DNA of 41,176 nucleotides, from positions 1-41,176 of the forward strand of contig JAGQZT010000046.1 of the NCBI GenBank assembly GCA_020435335.1, written 5' to 3'. The position numbers were made by a program, and so were the translations under genes. Of this stretch, positions 14,494 through 25,077 are shown piece after piece; within the stretch, counting starts at the first letter, position 1, and each line of letters opens with the position of its first letter. Source of the DNA: Flavobacteriales bacterium (GTDB lineage Bacteria > Bacteroidota > Bacteroidia > Flavobacteriales_E > Vicingaceae). Below the pieces are notes generated by a model. The model saw nothing but the letters and a program-made list of their open reading frames with translations. It did no database searches and was not told the origin of the DNA.

Positions 14494-17070
14494 ATGGCGC
14501 AAATTAAAAGATTAAGTAAAATTGCTCGTGAATTTAATGTTGGAATTCAGACACTGGTTGAGTTTTTGGCATCCAAAGGGGTTGAAATTGAAAGCAACCC
14601 GAATACCAAAATCGAAGCCGATGTGTATGAAATATTAGTGGATGAGTTTCAGTCGGAGAAGAGTGCCAAAGAAGAATCTAAAAAGGTGTCGATCGGTACC
14701 GAGAAGGAAACCATAACGCTGGATCAGGTTCAGGAAACGCCTAAGAAAGAGGAGGCTCAGGAGCTGAAGATCGAGCGCAAATTGTCGGAAGACGAACCTA
14801 AAGTGTTAGGTAAGATCGACCTGGATAAACTCAATACCAAAACCCGCCCCGGAAAGAAAACTGCGGAAGAGCCTAAAAAGGAAGAACCGAAAGAAGAGAA
14901 AAAACCGGAACCGGTTAAACAGCCGGAAGAGTATAAAACCAATTACGAAAAATTGGATGCTCCGAAAGTGTTGGGTAAAATCGAACTTCCGAAAGAAAAG
15001 AAAAGCAAACCACTCGCTTCTTCATCCGGCGACGACGACGACGCACACGGGAAGAAGAAACGGAAACGCATCACCCGCAAGGTGGATGTGGATAAAGCCA
15101 AAACCAATCAGTTTGGCAAAGGCAAGAAAAAAGCCGGGGGAAGGGTTGAACGTAAACCGGAACTGACCGAACAAGAGATTCAGGATCAGATCAAGGAAAC
15201 ACTGGCCCGGTTAACCGGTGGTGGTAAGAGCAAAGCGGCTAAGCACCGTAAAGAAAAACGCCAGGCTGTCAGCGAACAGATGGAAAAAGAGATGCAGGAG
15301 GCCGAAAAGGAAAAAAGCATCCTGAAAGTTACGGAATTCGTAACGGTAAGTGAGCTTGCTGCCATGATGGGTGTGAATGCCAATGAGGTGATCTCGGCCT
15401 GTATGAGCCTGGGAATGTTCGTTTCCATCAATCAGCGATTGGATGCGGAAACCCTTTCCATCATTGCGGAAGAACACGGGTATACCGTTCAGTTCGTTTC
15501 CGCTACCGAAGACAGTGAAGTGAGCTTCGAACAGGAAGATGAAGAAGGAGATCTGAAAGAACGGGCTCCTATCGTAACTGTTATGGGTCACGTTGACCAC
15601 GGTAAAACGTCCTTACTGGATTACATCCGTAAAGCGAATGTAATCGAAGGCGAAGCCGGTGGTATTACTCAGCACATCGGGGCGTACTCGGTAAAAGTGG
15701 GTGAGAACAAGCGACTGACTTTCCTGGATACACCTGGTCACGAGGCCTTTACCGCCATGCGTGCCCGTGGTGCTCAGATTACCGATGTGGTTATTATCGT
15801 GATTGCGGCCGACGACAACGTGATGCCTCAAACCAAAGAGGCGATCAATCACGCGCAGGCTGCAGGAGTTCCGATGGTGTTCGCCTTTAACAAGATCGAT
15901 AAGCCTGGAGCTAATCCGGATAAATTAAGAGAAGAGTTGTCTGCCATGAACATCCTCGTGGAAGATTGGGGTGGTAAATTCCAGTCTCAGGAGATTTCTG
16001 CTAAATCAGGACAAGGGATAGAAGATTTGCTGGAGAAAGTGATCCTGGAAGCAGAAGTATTGGAATTAAAAGCGAATCCCGATAAGAACGGTGTAGGAAC
16101 CGTTATTGAATCGGAGCTCGATAAAGGACGTGGATACGTATCTACCCTGCTGGTTCAGGGCGGAAACATGAAGATCGGAGACGTGATCCTGGCCGGCTGC
16201 TACAGCGGTAAGGTGAAAGCCATGTTCGACGATAAAGGAAATAAAGTAACTGAAGCCGGCCCATCTATGCCGGTGTCCATCCTCGGACTGGACGGTGCTC
16301 CAAGTGCGGGTGATAAGTTCCACGTTATGAACGACGAACGGGAAGCCCGTTCCATTGCCGAAAGAAGATTGCAGTTGCAACGTGAACAAGGGGTTAGAAC
16401 CCAGAAACACATTACACTGGATGAGATCGGACGACGATTGGCGATCGGAGACTTCAAAGAGTTGAATATCATTATTAAAGGTGATGTGGATGGTTCGATC
16501 GAAGCGTTATCCGACTCATTACAAAAATTATCAACCGATCAGGTGGAAGTGAACATCATTCACAAATCCGTTGGTCAGATTTCCGAATCCGATGTGATGC
16601 TGGCAGCTGCTTCAGATGCCATTATCGTTGGTTTCCAGGTTCGTCCGTCTGCTAACGCCAGAAAACTGGCCGAAAAAGAGCAGATCGACATTCGTCTGTA
16701 TTCCATCATCTACGATGCCATCGAAGAGATCAAAGACGCCATGGAAGGAATGCTGGCTGCCAAGATCGAAGAAAAAGTGGTTGCTACCGTTGAAATCCGG
16801 GAGCTTTTCAAAGTTTCTAAAGTGGGTACCATTGCCGGATGTATGGTTCAGGATGGTAAGATCAACAGAAACAGTAAGGTGAGGTTGATCCGTGAAGGTA
16901 TCGTGATCTACACCGGAGAACTAGGTTCACTGAAACGCTTCAAAGACGATGTGAAAGAGGTGGCCAAAGGCTATGAATGCGGATTGAACATTGCCAATTT
17001 CAACGACATCAAAGTAGGCGATATCCTAGAAGCTTACGAAGAAGTGGAAGTAAAGCAAAAATTGAATTAA
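14494..17070 (+). CDS. infB: Translation initiation factor IF-2
   Basis: An 858-residue IF-2 GTPase that brings initiator tRNA to the ribosome. It has the N-terminal IF2-N fold ([20 protein letters not shown]), then a long charged, Lys/Glu-rich linker (about 60-260) and a second IF2-N segment near 285-335. The G domain follows: G1 GHVDHGKTS (365-373), G3 DTPGHE, G4 NKID. Domains II-IV end in [18 protein letters not shown]. The start is 63 bases after nusA, a wider gap than within the rest of the operon. A weak -7-like TACTTTAG at 14466-14473 could give some independent transcription. An intrinsic terminator follows. Confidence 0.96.
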   Translation: MAQIKRLSKIAREFNVGIQTLVEFLASKGVEIESNPNTKIEADVYEILVDEFQSEKSAKEESKKVSIGTEKETITLDQVQETPKKEEAQELKIERKLSEDEPKVLGKIDLDKLNTKTRPGKKTAEEPKKEEPKEEKKPEPVKQPEEYKTNYEKLDAPKVLGKIELPKEKKSKPLASSSGDDDDAHGKKKRKRITRKVDVDKAKTNQFGKGKKKAGGRVERKPELTEQEIQDQIKETLARLTGGGKSKAAKHRKEKRQAVSEQMEKEMQEAEKEKSILKVTEFVTVSELAAMMGVNANEVISACMSLGMFVSINQRLDAETLSIIAEEHGYTVQFVSATEDSEVSFEQEDEEGDLKERAPIVTVMGHVDHGKTSLLDYIRKANVIEGEAGGITQHIGAYSVKVGENKRLTFLDTPGHEAFTAMRARGAQITDVVIIVIAADDNVMPQTKEAINHAQAAGVPMVFAFNKIDKPGANPDKLREELSAMNILVEDWGGKFQSQEISAKSGQGIEDLLEKVILEAEVLELKANPDKNGVGTVIESELDKGRGYVSTLLVQGGNMKIGDVILAGCYSGKVKAMFDDKGNKVTEAGPSMPVSILGLDGAPSAGDKFHVMNDEREARSIAERRLQLQREQGVRTQKHITLDEIGRRLAIGDFKELNIIIKGDVDGSIEALSDSLQKLSTDQVEVNIIHKSVGQISESDVMLAAASDAIIVGFQVRPSANARKLAEKEQIDIRLYSIIYDAIEEIKDAMEGMLAAKIEEKVVATVEIRELFKVSKVGTIAGCMVQDGKINRNSKVRLIREGIVIYTGELGSLKRFKDDVKEVAKGYECGLNIANFNDIKVGDILEAYEEVEVKQKLN

Positions 17071-17089
17071 ATTATTGATAATCAACAAC

Positions 17090-17118
17090 AAAAAAGCCGG
17101 ACATCGTCCGGCTTTTTT
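17090..17118. terminator. Bidirectional terminator between infB and the SPOR gene
   Basis: Stem GCCGGAC (17096-17102) / GTCCGGC (17106-17112) with a 3-base loop, flanked by six A before and six T after. It works equally on both strands and separates two convergent genes. Confidence 0.9.
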
Positions 17119-17133
17119 GTTGGGTTCAATTCC

Positions 17134-17538
17134 TTAGTTCGCCCCGTATTCGATCTCGTCTCTAACGATGAAACAGTTCGGGAAATGCTTGGTCAGATCA
17201 TTTTTGAATTTCAGTGCTTCGATCTTTGTCTTGAAATCACCTACCCGCACTTTGTAATAGGGCTGTTCATACACTTCGTAGGCCTCTGTTTTTCGATAAA
17301 TCCGGCTAAATGCAAGCCTGGCATCTTTGGCCGGTTGACGCTTGTTTCCGGAGTAAATTTGGATCCGGTACCCTTCCAGCTTAAAACCGGATGAATAGGT
17401 TTCGTTGAGCTTATCAATGCGGCTGTCTTTGATGATGTCAACGCGATGGGATTTCGTAGAATCAGGAACGGCAGTATCCTGCGCTTTTGCAATTAAAAAC
17501 GAGCTAAATGAGAAGATTATACCTAAAAATATTTTCAT
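17134..17538 (-). CDS. Secreted SPOR-domain protein
   Basis: A 134-residue protein with a signal peptide (MKIFLGIIFSFSSFLIAKA, probable cleavage near residue 19-20) and a C-terminal SPOR domain (about 55-128: GYRIQIYSGNKRQPAKDARL, YKVRVGDFKTKIEALKFKND). SPOR domains bind peptidoglycan glycan strands lacking stem peptides, often at division sites. The protein should therefore sit in the periplasm at the cell wall. It is a single gene, convergent with infB and divergent from the respiratory operon. The precise role is unknown. Confidence 0.85.
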   Translation of the reverse strand: MKIFLGIIFSFSSFLIAKAQDTAVPDSTKSHRVDIIKDSRIDKLNETYSSGFKLEGYRIQIYSGNKRQPAKDARLAFSRIYRKTEAYEVYEQPYYKVRVGDFKTKIEALKFKNDLTKHFPNCFIVRDEIEYGAN

Positions 17539-17559
17539 TTTGTCACTTACTTGAAAGCC

Positions 17560-17567
17560 AAAAATAC
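17560..17567 (-). promoter_or_regulatory. -7 promoter element of the SPOR gene
   Basis: Minus-strand TATTTTTG is a perfect TAnnTTTG box, 21 bases before the ATG. A weak -33-like GTTTC lies about 21 bases further upstream. Confidence 0.5.
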
Positions 17568-17687
17568 ATTAATTATTAATATTTGGTTGAAACTTTATCA
17601 ACTAACAGACCAAAAATATGAATTTGGTAATATGCTTATTTAGATTAATTCTAAATTAATAAGTTCTGATTCTTTTTTTTGAAAAAC

Positions 17688-17720
17688 GTTTAGTAAAAAC
17701 CGCCCATAATTATACATTTG
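17688..17720 (+). promoter_or_regulatory. Promoter of the ACIII / cytochrome oxidase operon
   Basis: A perfect -7 box TACATTTG (17713-17720) is preceded by GTTTAG (17688-17693), an imperfect -33 element, with a spacing of about 20 bases. The leader to actA is about 55 bases, AT-rich and without a Shine-Dalgarno sequence. The surrounding 240-base gap (17539-17780) is strongly AT-rich and holds no ORF or RNA gene that I can see. It is the longest gap in the window and the only evident promoter for the following 13-kb operon. Confidence 0.6.
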
Positions 17721-17780
17721 TTTGCAATTGCACTTAGGTCTATTTAAAAAAATTCATAAAGAAATTGTAACTTATTTAGT

Positions 17781-19079
17781 ATGAACAAGATAACCAACCT
17801 AACAAAAGAGAGTACGCTATTTAAAGTATTTTTATTTTGTTTATCTTTTCTGTTCTTTCAATTCAATTCATATTCACAAGACGGGAAAAAGCTATTCAAA
17901 GCCAATTGTGCTGCCTGCCACAGTGTAGGAGCTAACAAAGTTGTAGGGCCTGGTTTACAGGGGGTTACCGAGAAACGTTCTGCCGAATGGTTGCACAGCT
18001 GGATCAAGAATTCCGGTGAAATGATCGCTTCCGGAGACGGTGATGCGGTTGCTATTTTCGAAGAATATGGAAAAGTGATCATGCCTCCTCAACCTGTTGA
18101 TGATGCTCAGATCGATGCCATTTTGGAATACATCAATAACCCGAATGATGGTGAAACTGCTGCAGGGCCAACTCCTCCGGGAGGTGGAGATTTAACCACT
18201 GCTGCCCCTGAAGACAACAGCACCATGATCTACGTGTTCGGTGCTGCGATTTTGTTATTGGTGATCTTGATTTTTACCCTGAACAGAACCGGGTTGTTCT
18301 TACGTGAAACCATTGCGAAAAACGAAGGTGAAGAGTATAAAGGCCCGACCACATTGTGGGAAAGCCTGAGAGAAGTGATGCGTAATAACAAGGGGATCGT
18401 TGCCGCTGTCGTGATCGTGTTGTTCTTCGGCGGACTGCTTGACTTAATGGACGGTGCATTCGAAATCGGTGTTCATCAGGGCTACAAACCGGAACAACCG
18501 ATCAAGTTCTCGCATAAGATTCATGCCGGTGACGATAAGATCGATTGTAACTATTGTCACTCTTCTGCTCGTCACAGTAAAACATCAGGAATCCCTTCTC
18601 TGAATGTTTGTATGAACTGTCACAAGCACATCGACGGATCAAGCGGTAAAACCTTTATGTACAATGGAAAACAATATTCCATGACCGAAGAGATCCAAAA
18701 AATTTACGACCACCTCGATTACGATAGAGAAACCCAAACTTACGGTGATAATCCAACGCCGGTTCAATGGGTTAAAATCCACAACTTACCAGACCACGTT
18801 TTCTTTAGCCACGCGCAACACGTTACAGCCGGCAAACAAAAATGCCAGACTTGTCACGGTCCTGTAGAGGAAATGGACGTGGTTGCCCAGGATGCTCCGT
18901 TAACCATGAAATGGTGTATCGAGTGTCATAATGCTACGGCTGTGGCCACAGAAGGTAATGGTTACTATGACGAAATGCATGCCCGCATGACTCCTGAATT
19001 CAAAGAACAAGTGATGGAAGACGGAGTAATTACCGTGAAAGAGATCGGTGGTTGGGAATGTGCTAAATGTCATTATTAA
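17781..19079 (+). CDS. actA: ActA, multihaem cytochrome c subunit of Alternative Complex III
   Basis: A 432-residue protein with six CxxCH haem c motifs: Cys43-His47 in an N-terminal monohaem cytochrome c domain (CAACHSVGANKVVGPGL, about 36-120), and five in the C-terminal pentahaem domain (starting at Cys256, 277, 355, 379, 427). A signal sequence or helix spans about 14-32. Two hydrophobic helices at about 149-167 and 206-222 lie between the haem domains. The pentahaem part is the usual ActA of ACIII, which takes electrons from quinol and passes them to the oxidase. The fused monohaem domain makes this a six-haem protein and probably forms part of the exit path. First gene of the operon. 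Confidence 0.92.
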   Translation: MNKITNLTKESTLFKVFLFCLSFLFFQFNSYSQDGKKLFKANCAACHSVGANKVVGPGLQGVTEKRSAEWLHSWIKNSGEMIASGDGDAVAIFEEYGKVIMPPQPVDDAQIDAILEYINNPNDGETAAGPTPPGGGDLTTAAPEDNSTMIYVFGAAILLLVILIFTLNRTGLFLRETIAKNEGEEYKGPTTLWESLREVMRNNKGIVAAVVIVLFFGGLLDLMDGAFEIGVHQGYKPEQPIKFSHKIHAGDDKIDCNYCHSSARHSKTSGIPSLNVCMNCHKHIDGSSGKTFMYNGKQYSMTEEIQKIYDHLDYDRETQTYGDNPTPVQWVKIHNLPDHVFFSHAQHVTAGKQKCQTCHGPVEEMDVVAQDAPLTMKWCIECHNATAVATEGNGYYDEMHARMTPEFKEQVMEDGVITVKEIGGWECAKCHY

Positions 19080-19110
19080 TATAATTAGAACTTATAAGCT
19101 TTAAGATAAT

Positions 19111-22100
19111 ATGGCTAATTCAACAAAATATTGGAAAGGTTTAGAACAACTTGAAAATGATTCGAGCTTTGTTGAGGCAAACCAGAATGAGTTTGCTGAG
19201 GAACTTCCGGTAACGGAATTTTTACAAGACAAAGAAACCCTGGAAGGAAGTACCACTTCCAGAAGAGATTTCCTGAAGTACTTAGGGTTCGGTGTAGCTG
19301 CCGCTTCTTTAGCAGCTTGTGAAACTCCTGTAACCAAAGCGATCCCTTACCTGAACAAACCTGAAGAGATCATCCCGGGTGTGGCAAATTACTATGCTTC
19401 TACTTTCTATGATGGTCATGATTTTTGTCCGGTGTTGGTAAAAACCAGAGAAGGTCGCCCGATCTTCGTAAGTGGAAACTCCGCTTGTGGCATGACCGGT
19501 GGCGATGTGAACGCCAGAGTCAATGCTTCAGTTCTTTCCTTATACGATAACACCCGATTGAAAGCCCCGATGGCCGGAGGTAAAGAAACGACCTGGGATG
19601 CAATCGATGCCGAATTAGGAAAAACATTGAAAGGTGGTAAAAACGTGAGAGTGTTAACGTCAACTGTTATCAGCCCGTCTTTCCAACATATTTTAAATGA
19701 CTTCGTAAACTCAAGTGCCGCTATGGATGTGGCTGAAGGTGAAGAAATGCCTGAAGCTCCAACCAGCACACAGCATATTGTTACGTACGATACGATCTCT
19801 TATTCCGGAATGTTGGATGCTAACAAAGCCAGCTTCGGAAAAAGAGCCATCCCTACCTACAAATTCGCCAACGCGAAAGCCATAGTGAGTGTAGGAGCCG
19901 ATTTCTTATCCGGATGGCTGGATTCCATCATGTATGGTAAAGGCTATACCGAAAGAAGAAAACCGGAAGGCGAATGGATGTCTAAACACTTCCAGTTTGA
20001 AGCCAACATGACCCTGACCGGTTCGAATGCCGATGTCAGAGTTCCTGTTAAGCCATCTGAGTACGGTGCAGTTGTTGCTGCTCTATACAATGCTGTTGCC
20101 GCAAAAGTTGGTGGGTCAAAAATCAAAGGAGATGCTCCTGCTTCTGCTGCTGCTGATGTGGCTGCTGCTGCCGAAAGTTTATTGGCTGCAAAAGGCGAGT
20201 CCATCGTGGTTTGCGGTTCTAATGATAAAAACGTTCAGATTCTGGTAAATGCCCTGAACAACATGCTGGGCAACTACGGTAAAACCATCGACATGGATCA
20301 TGTGTCCTACACCAAACAAGGTGACGATGCCAAAGTAGCCGAACTGATCAAAGATATGGAAGCCGGTAAAGTAGATGCTTTATTGATTTACGGTGTTGAT
20401 CCGGTTTATTCTATGGGCAACAAATTTGCCAGCGCTTTGAAGAAAGTGAAAACAACCGTTTCATTCGCTTCCAAAATGGACGATACCGCTGCTGCCTGCC
20501 AGTACGTTTGTCCGGACAACCACTGGTTGGAGTCCTGGAATGATGCGATGCCTGTTGCAGGTCATTACGCATTAACTCAGCCTACGATTTCTCCGCTGTT
20601 TGACACCCGTCAGGCACAAGAGAGCATCTTGAAATGGTCAGGAAACAACACATCTTATTACGATTATATCCAGGCTTACTGGGAGAGAAACCTGTTTCCG
20701 GGTTCAGGGGCATTGATGTTCTCTGATTTCTGGAATAAAGCATTGCACGATGGTATCTATGGGGTTTCTGCTATGCATGCGCATGCCGAAGCTCCTGTTG
20801 CTGCTGCCGAAGGCGAAGAAATGGCCATGGGCGGTTTTAACGCCGATGTGAATGCCGCCGCCGCTGAGGTTGCCAAGGTAAAATCAGGTGGAACAGAGCT
20901 TGTACTTTACGTGAAAGAAGGTGTTGGATGCGGTAATAGTGCAGATAACCCTGTACTTCAGGAATTACCGGATCCGGTAACAAAAATTACCTGGGATAAC
21001 TACGTAACCATGAATCCTTCCGAAATGAAGGAGCAAGGGTTCAACACCATCCTCGGACAAGAAAGCCCTGCCAACATGGTTAGCGTTACAGCCAACGGAG
21101 CTACCGTTGAATTGCCTGTGATCGCTCAGCCGGGTCAGGCTAAAGGTACGATCGGAATCGCATTAGGATATGGGAAGAAAGTAGGTAAAATGAGTGAGCC
21201 TACCGGTAAAAATGCTTATCCGTTGTTAGCGATGGCTAAAGACGGTGCGGTATCATACTACACTGTTGCTACCATTACACCGATAGAGGGAACTTACCCG
21301 ATCGCGGCTGCTCAAACGCATCAAACGGTAATGGGTCGTGATTCCATCATCAGAGAAACTACACTGGATGTATTCAAAGGTGGTTCCAAAGAAGATTACA
21401 ATCCCGATCATTTATTGATCGCTCATGAAAACGGCGAGCAGGTTAAAAAGAAAACCGAAGAATTTGATTTGTGGGCCACGCATCCTGTTAAAGATATCGG
21501 ACACCGTTGGGGACTGTCTATCGACATGAACCTGTGTACCGGATGTGGCGCCTGTGTTACAGCATGTAACCTGGAAAACAACATTGCTGTTGTTGGTAAA
21601 GACGAAGTTAGAAGAGGAAGAGAAATGCACTGGTTACGTATTGACAGGTACTACTCCAGTGAGCATGAACCACTCGGAAATGTTGGTGGAACCCACGAAA
21701 AAACCATGGAAGCTACGGAAAAAGGAGCTATCGGTGCTTATACCGAAATGGAAAGCCCTGCCGATAACCCGCGCGTAGTGTTCCAACCGATGATGTGTCA
21801 GCACTGTAACCACGCCGGTTGTGAAACCGTTTGTCCGGTTGCAGCTACAACGCATAGTAACGAAGGGCTGAACATGATGGCCTACAACCGTTGTATCGGA
21901 ACCAGATATTGTGCAAACAACTGTGCTTACAAAGTAAGACGCTTCAACTGGTTCAACTACATGGCTTACCATAAATTCGAAGAGATCAACCCATCTCAGG
22001 ATGATCTTGGAAGAATGGTACTGAACCCTGACGTGGTTGTAAGAGCCAGAGGGGTGATGGAAAAATGTAGCATGTGTGTTCAGAACATTCAGGCTGGTAA

Positions 22101-22332
22101 ACTGGAGGCTAAGAAAGCCGGAACTCCTGTTATGGACGGTTCGATCCAAACGGCTTGTTCCAGCGTTTGTGGTTCCGGAGCAATCACTTTTGGTGACCTG
22201 AACGATAAAGACAGTAAAGTAAGAGCTGGTATGGACAGCAACAGAGCATACAGAGTGATAGAAGAAGTAGGACAGGATCCTAACGTATACTATCAACTGA
22301 AAGTTAGAAATGTTAAACAAAACGAAGCTTAA
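19111..22332 (+). CDS. actB: ActB, iron-sulfur / molybdopterin-oxidoreductase-like subunit of ACIII
   Basis: 1073 residues. The twin-arginine-like motif SRRDFLK (50-56) lies unusually far inside the N-terminus, and a hydrophobic stretch ends in AAC at residue 70. This is the 'TAT-variant' form known for this family. The first two thirds resemble a molybdopterin oxidoreductase domain, which in ACIII carries no molybdenum. The C-terminal third is a ferredoxin-like domain with four cysteine groups ([47 protein letters not shown] plus later Cys) for four Fe-S clusters. Alanine-rich inserts (near residues 330-355 and 555-590) stand out. It lies in the periplasm on the ACIII membrane part, passing electrons from quinol toward ActA. 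Confidence 0.93.
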   Translation: MANSTKYWKGLEQLENDSSFVEANQNEFAEELPVTEFLQDKETLEGSTTSRRDFLKYLGFGVAAASLAACETPVTKAIPYLNKPEEIIPGVANYYASTFYDGHDFCPVLVKTREGRPIFVSGNSACGMTGGDVNARVNASVLSLYDNTRLKAPMAGGKETTWDAIDAELGKTLKGGKNVRVLTSTVISPSFQHILNDFVNSSAAMDVAEGEEMPEAPTSTQHIVTYDTISYSGMLDANKASFGKRAIPTYKFANAKAIVSVGADFLSGWLDSIMYGKGYTERRKPEGEWMSKHFQFEANMTLTGSNADVRVPVKPSEYGAVVAALYNAVAAKVGGSKIKGDAPASAAADVAAAAESLLAAKGESIVVCGSNDKNVQILVNALNNMLGNYGKTIDMDHVSYTKQGDDAKVAELIKDMEAGKVDALLIYGVDPVYSMGNKFASALKKVKTTVSFASKMDDTAAACQYVCPDNHWLESWNDAMPVAGHYALTQPTISPLFDTRQAQESILKWSGNNTSYYDYIQAYWERNLFPGSGALMFSDFWNKALHDGIYGVSAMHAHAEAPVAAAEGEEMAMGGFNADVNAAAAEVAKVKSGGTELVLYVKEGVGCGNSADNPVLQELPDPVTKITWDNYVTMNPSEMKEQGFNTILGQESPANMVSVTANGATVELPVIAQPGQAKGTIGIALGYGKKVGKMSEPTGKNAYPLLAMAKDGAVSYYTVATITPIEGTYPIAAAQTHQTVMGRDSIIRETTLDVFKGGSKEDYNPDHLLIAHENGEQVKKKTEEFDLWATHPVKDIGHRWGLSIDMNLCTGCGACVTACNLENNIAVVGKDEVRRGREMHWLRIDRYYSSEHEPLGNVGGTHEKTMEATEKGAIGAYTEMESPADNPRVVFQPMMCQHCNHAGCETVCPVAATTHSNEGLNMMAYNRCIGTRYCANNCAYKVRRFNWFNYMAYHKFEEINPSQDDLGRMVLNPDVVVRARGVMEKCSMCVQNIQAGKLEAKKAGTPVMDGSIQTACSSVCGSGAITFGDLNDKDSKVRAGMDSNRAYRVIEEVGQDPNVYYQLKVRNVKQNEA

Positions 22333-22356
22333 TAGTTTTATATAAAAGATTATAAA

Positions 22357-23763
22357 ATGCATAGAGAAGCATCAATAAGAGAACCTTTAGTATTAGGAAA
22401 TCCTACGTACAGCGACATTACACGGGATGTACTTCACACGATTGAAAACAAACCGACTAAAGGATGGAAAATATTAATGACAATCGCCTCGATCATTGCC
22501 GTTTGGGGTGTTGGTTGTATCCTATATTTATTGGGTGTCGGTGTCGGAACCTGGGGTTTGAATAAGACCGTAGGTTGGGCATGGGATATTACCAACTTCG
22601 TTTGGTGGGTTGGTATCGGTCACGCCGGAACCCTGATCTCGGCGGTACTCTTACTGTTCAGACAGAAATGGAGAATGGCGATTAACCGCCCGGCGGAAGC
22701 CATGACCATCTTTGCGGTATTCATGGCCGGATTGTTCCCGATGATCCACATGGGTCGTATCTGGATGGCTTACTGGGTATTACCAATTCCCAACCAGTTC
22801 GGTTCGTTATGGGTAAACTTCAACTCCCCGCTGTTGTGGGACGTATTCGCGATCTCTACGTATTTATCAGTTTCGTTGGTGTTCTGGTACATCGGGTTAA
22901 TTCCTGATTTCGCCACCATCAGAGACAGAGCTACCCGTCCGGTACAAAAGTTAATGTACAGCTTGTTGAGCTTCGGATGGAGCGGTAATGCCAAAGCCTG
23001 GCAACGTTTCGAAGAAGTATCACTGGTACTGGCCGGTTTGGCAACACCACTGGTATTCTCGGTTCACTCGATTGTATCGATGGACTTCGCTACCTCGGTA
23101 ATTCCGGGTTGGCATACCACCATCTTCCCGCCTTACTTCGTTGCGGGAGCCGTTTTCTCCGGATTCGCCATGGTACAAACCATCATGATCATTGTACGGA
23201 AGGTGATGCGCCTGGAGCAATATGTTACCATCAAACACATCGAATACATGAACCTCGTAATCATCGTTACCGGTTCCATCGTAGGTGTGGCTTACTTAAC
23301 CGAGTTGTTTATTTCTTACTACTCCGGTGTGGAATACGAATCATACGCTTTCATTAACCGATTCTCAGGTCCTTACTGGTGGTCTTACTGGGCGATGATG
23401 ACCTGTAACGTGGTTTCTCCTCACTTGTTCTGGGTGAAAAAATGGAGAACGAACTTAACCTTTACGTTTATCATGTCTATCGTGGTAAACATCGGGATGT
23501 GGTTCGAGCGTTTCGTAATTATCGTAACATCCATTCACAGAGATTACGTGCCATCCAGCTGGTCGATGTTCCACCCGACCTGGGTTGATATAGGAATCTT
23601 CATCGGTACGCTGGGAATTTTCAGTGTATTCTACCTGTTGTTCCTGAAATACTTCCCGGTATTGGCATTCAATGAGGTTAAAACCATCCTGAAATCATCA
23701 GGACAGCAATATAAAAACATGACGGACGAAGAATTCCACAAACTTCACCCGGTAAAAAAATAA
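22357..23763 (+). CDS. actC: ActC, NrfD/PsrC-like quinol-binding membrane subunit of ACIII
   Basis: A 468-residue integral membrane protein with about ten hydrophobic helices, of the NrfD/PsrC type. Family-typical segments are FVWWVGIGHAGTLISAVLLL, RPAEAMTIFAVFMAGLFPMIHMGR, VSMDFATSVIPGWHTTIFPPYFV and MWFERFVIIVTS. ActC and ActF are the two related membrane subunits of ACIII; ActC carries the accepted quinol site next to the Fe-S subunit ActB. It follows actB by 24 bases. Confidence 0.94.
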   Translation: MHREASIREPLVLGNPTYSDITRDVLHTIENKPTKGWKILMTIASIIAVWGVGCILYLLGVGVGTWGLNKTVGWAWDITNFVWWVGIGHAGTLISAVLLLFRQKWRMAINRPAEAMTIFAVFMAGLFPMIHMGRIWMAYWVLPIPNQFGSLWVNFNSPLLWDVFAISTYLSVSLVFWYIGLIPDFATIRDRATRPVQKLMYSLLSFGWSGNAKAWQRFEEVSLVLAGLATPLVFSVHSIVSMDFATSVIPGWHTTIFPPYFVAGAVFSGFAMVQTIMIIVRKVMRLEQYVTIKHIEYMNLVIIVTGSIVGVAYLTELFISYYSGVEYESYAFINRFSGPYWWSYWAMMTCNVVSPHLFWVKKWRTNLTFTFIMSIVVNIGMWFERFVIIVTSIHRDYVPSSWSMFHPTWVDIGIFIGTLGIFSVFYLLFLKYFPVLAFNEVKTILKSSGQQYKNMTDEEFHKLHPVKK

Positions 23764-23790
23764 TAGATAATTAGTTTTAAGAGATAAGTT

Positions 23791-24321
23791 ATGTCAGACA
23801 AAACAATATACGCAATCTACGACGATGACTATGTACTTTTAGAAAGTGCAAAACATTTGGTAGAGAAAGGAGTTCATATCCGAGATGTATTCTCTCCTTT
23901 CCCGATTCACGGCTTAGACCCTGTTATTGGTTTACCAAGAACCAGAATCGCCATTGCAGCATTTATTTATGGTATGATCGGAGTTTCTTTGGCTTTAACC
24001 GGAATGTGGTTCTTCATGATCCACGACTGGCCGATGAATATTGGTGGTAAACCTAATTTTTCTTTGTTTGATAACATTCCGACTTTCGTTCCGGTAACAT
24101 TTGAGTTCGGTGTACTTTGTGCCGCTCACGGTATGGCCATTACATTCATGCTAAGAAACTGGACACTGCCGGGAATGAAAGCTAAAAATCCATACCCAAG
24201 ATCTACGGATGATCGTTTCGTTATGGAAATCCACACGCATGATAATGAAGTTAGCGAAGACGAGATCACGTCTTTAATTAACCAGACTCATGTACTGGAA
24301 ATTGATGTAAAACATTCATAG
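23791..24321 (+). CDS. actD: ActD, DUF3341 membrane subunit of ACIII
   Basis: A 176-residue DUF3341 protein. It has an N-terminal soluble part (YAIYDDDYVLLESAKHLVEKG, VFSPFPIHGLD), two transmembrane helices (about 54-72 and 96-118) and a polar C-terminal tail (DRFVMEIHTHDNEV). In ACIII, ActD sits at the membrane and helps hold the complex together; it carries no cofactor. The spacing to its neighbours is 20-30 bases, as in the rest of the operon. Confidence 0.92.
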   Translation: MSDKTIYAIYDDDYVLLESAKHLVEKGVHIRDVFSPFPIHGLDPVIGLPRTRIAIAAFIYGMIGVSLALTGMWFFMIHDWPMNIGGKPNFSLFDNIPTFVPVTFEFGVLCAAHGMAITFMLRNWTLPGMKAKNPYPRSTDDRFVMEIHTHDNEVSEDEITSLINQTHVLEIDVKHS

Positions 24322-24341
24322 TATTTGACACACGATATCTT

Positions 24342-25049
24342 ATGAAAAGAACTTATTTGAATAGAATCACAACAATCGCGCTGGCAGCAGTAGCCGTTTT
24401 TTCGATCTCATCATGTAAAGAAGAGGGCGGTTTGGCTCCTGAATACATGCCTGATATGTATCGTTCACCTGCTATTGAACCTTATGTGGATTATGGTGAA
24501 GTACAAGGAAAATACAGCAATCCGGAATACACAGACCGTATGTCTGCCCGCAACCCGGTTGAAGGGACCATCGCCAGAGGTTACATGCCTTATGCCTACG
24601 AGAACACTCCTGAAGGTTATGATCTGGCTGGCCAAAATCTGACCAATCCGATTGCTTATTCGGAAAACGTAAAAGCTGAAGGTAAAGAATTGTTCGGTAT
24701 GTTCTGTGTTCACTGCCATGGTGATAAAGGACAAGGAGACGGAACACTTGTACAACGAGATAAGTTCCCGCCGATCCCGACCAAATTCACACCTGAATTG
24801 CAATTACCGGAAGGTAAAATGTTCCATACCATTACTTACGGTAAAGGTCTGATGGGAGCACATGCCTCTCAGTTAAATCAGGAGGAAAGATGGAAACTGG
24901 TACACTACATCAGAGCAGAGTTTATGGGATTGGCTCCTGCGGCCGTTCCTGCTGAAGCAGCAGAAGAAGCTGCTCCTGCCGAAGAAGTGGCCGCCGAAGC
25001 AGCACCTGAAGCGCCGGCCGGTGAGGAAGAAAATCATGAAGCACATTAA
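24342..25049 (+). CDS. actE: ActE, monohaem cytochrome c lipoprotein subunit of ACIII
   Basis: A 235-residue lipoprotein cytochrome: lipobox SISSC at Cys25, then conserved ActE sequence (PEYMPDMYRSPA, a pattern shared by ACIII lipoproteins). One haem c site CVHCHGDKGQGDG starts at Cys122, with a likely axial Met in KGLMGAHASQL. Anchored to the membrane, it carries the haem often proposed to hand electrons to the oxidase. The last 40 residues (AAEEAAPAEEVAAEA...) are an acidic alanine-rich tail very like the tail of bS16 in this window. The rest of the protein is of usual length. Confidence 0.92.
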   Translation: MKRTYLNRITTIALAAVAVFSISSCKEEGGLAPEYMPDMYRSPAIEPYVDYGEVQGKYSNPEYTDRMSARNPVEGTIARGYMPYAYENTPEGYDLAGQNLTNPIAYSENVKAEGKELFGMFCVHCHGDKGQGDGTLVQRDKFPPIPTKFTPELQLPEGKMFHTITYGKGLMGAHASQLNQEERWKLVHYIRAEFMGLAPAAVPAEAAEEAAPAEEVAAEAAPEAPAGEEENHEAH

Positions 25050-25077
25050 AAAATAACGGAATAAAACATTCTATAAC

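Noticed and set aside
17539..17780. A small RNA or tRNA in the longest intergenic gap
   Set aside because: The region is very AT-rich with no cloverleaf, no stable GC stem and no terminator; it is explained by two divergent promoters.
21634..22362. 242-codon open frame on the minus strand opposite the Fe-S part of actB
   Set aside because: It lies wholly antisense to a well-conserved gene. Its protein is rich in Ser/His/Thr/Val with no known motif, as expected for an antisense shadow.
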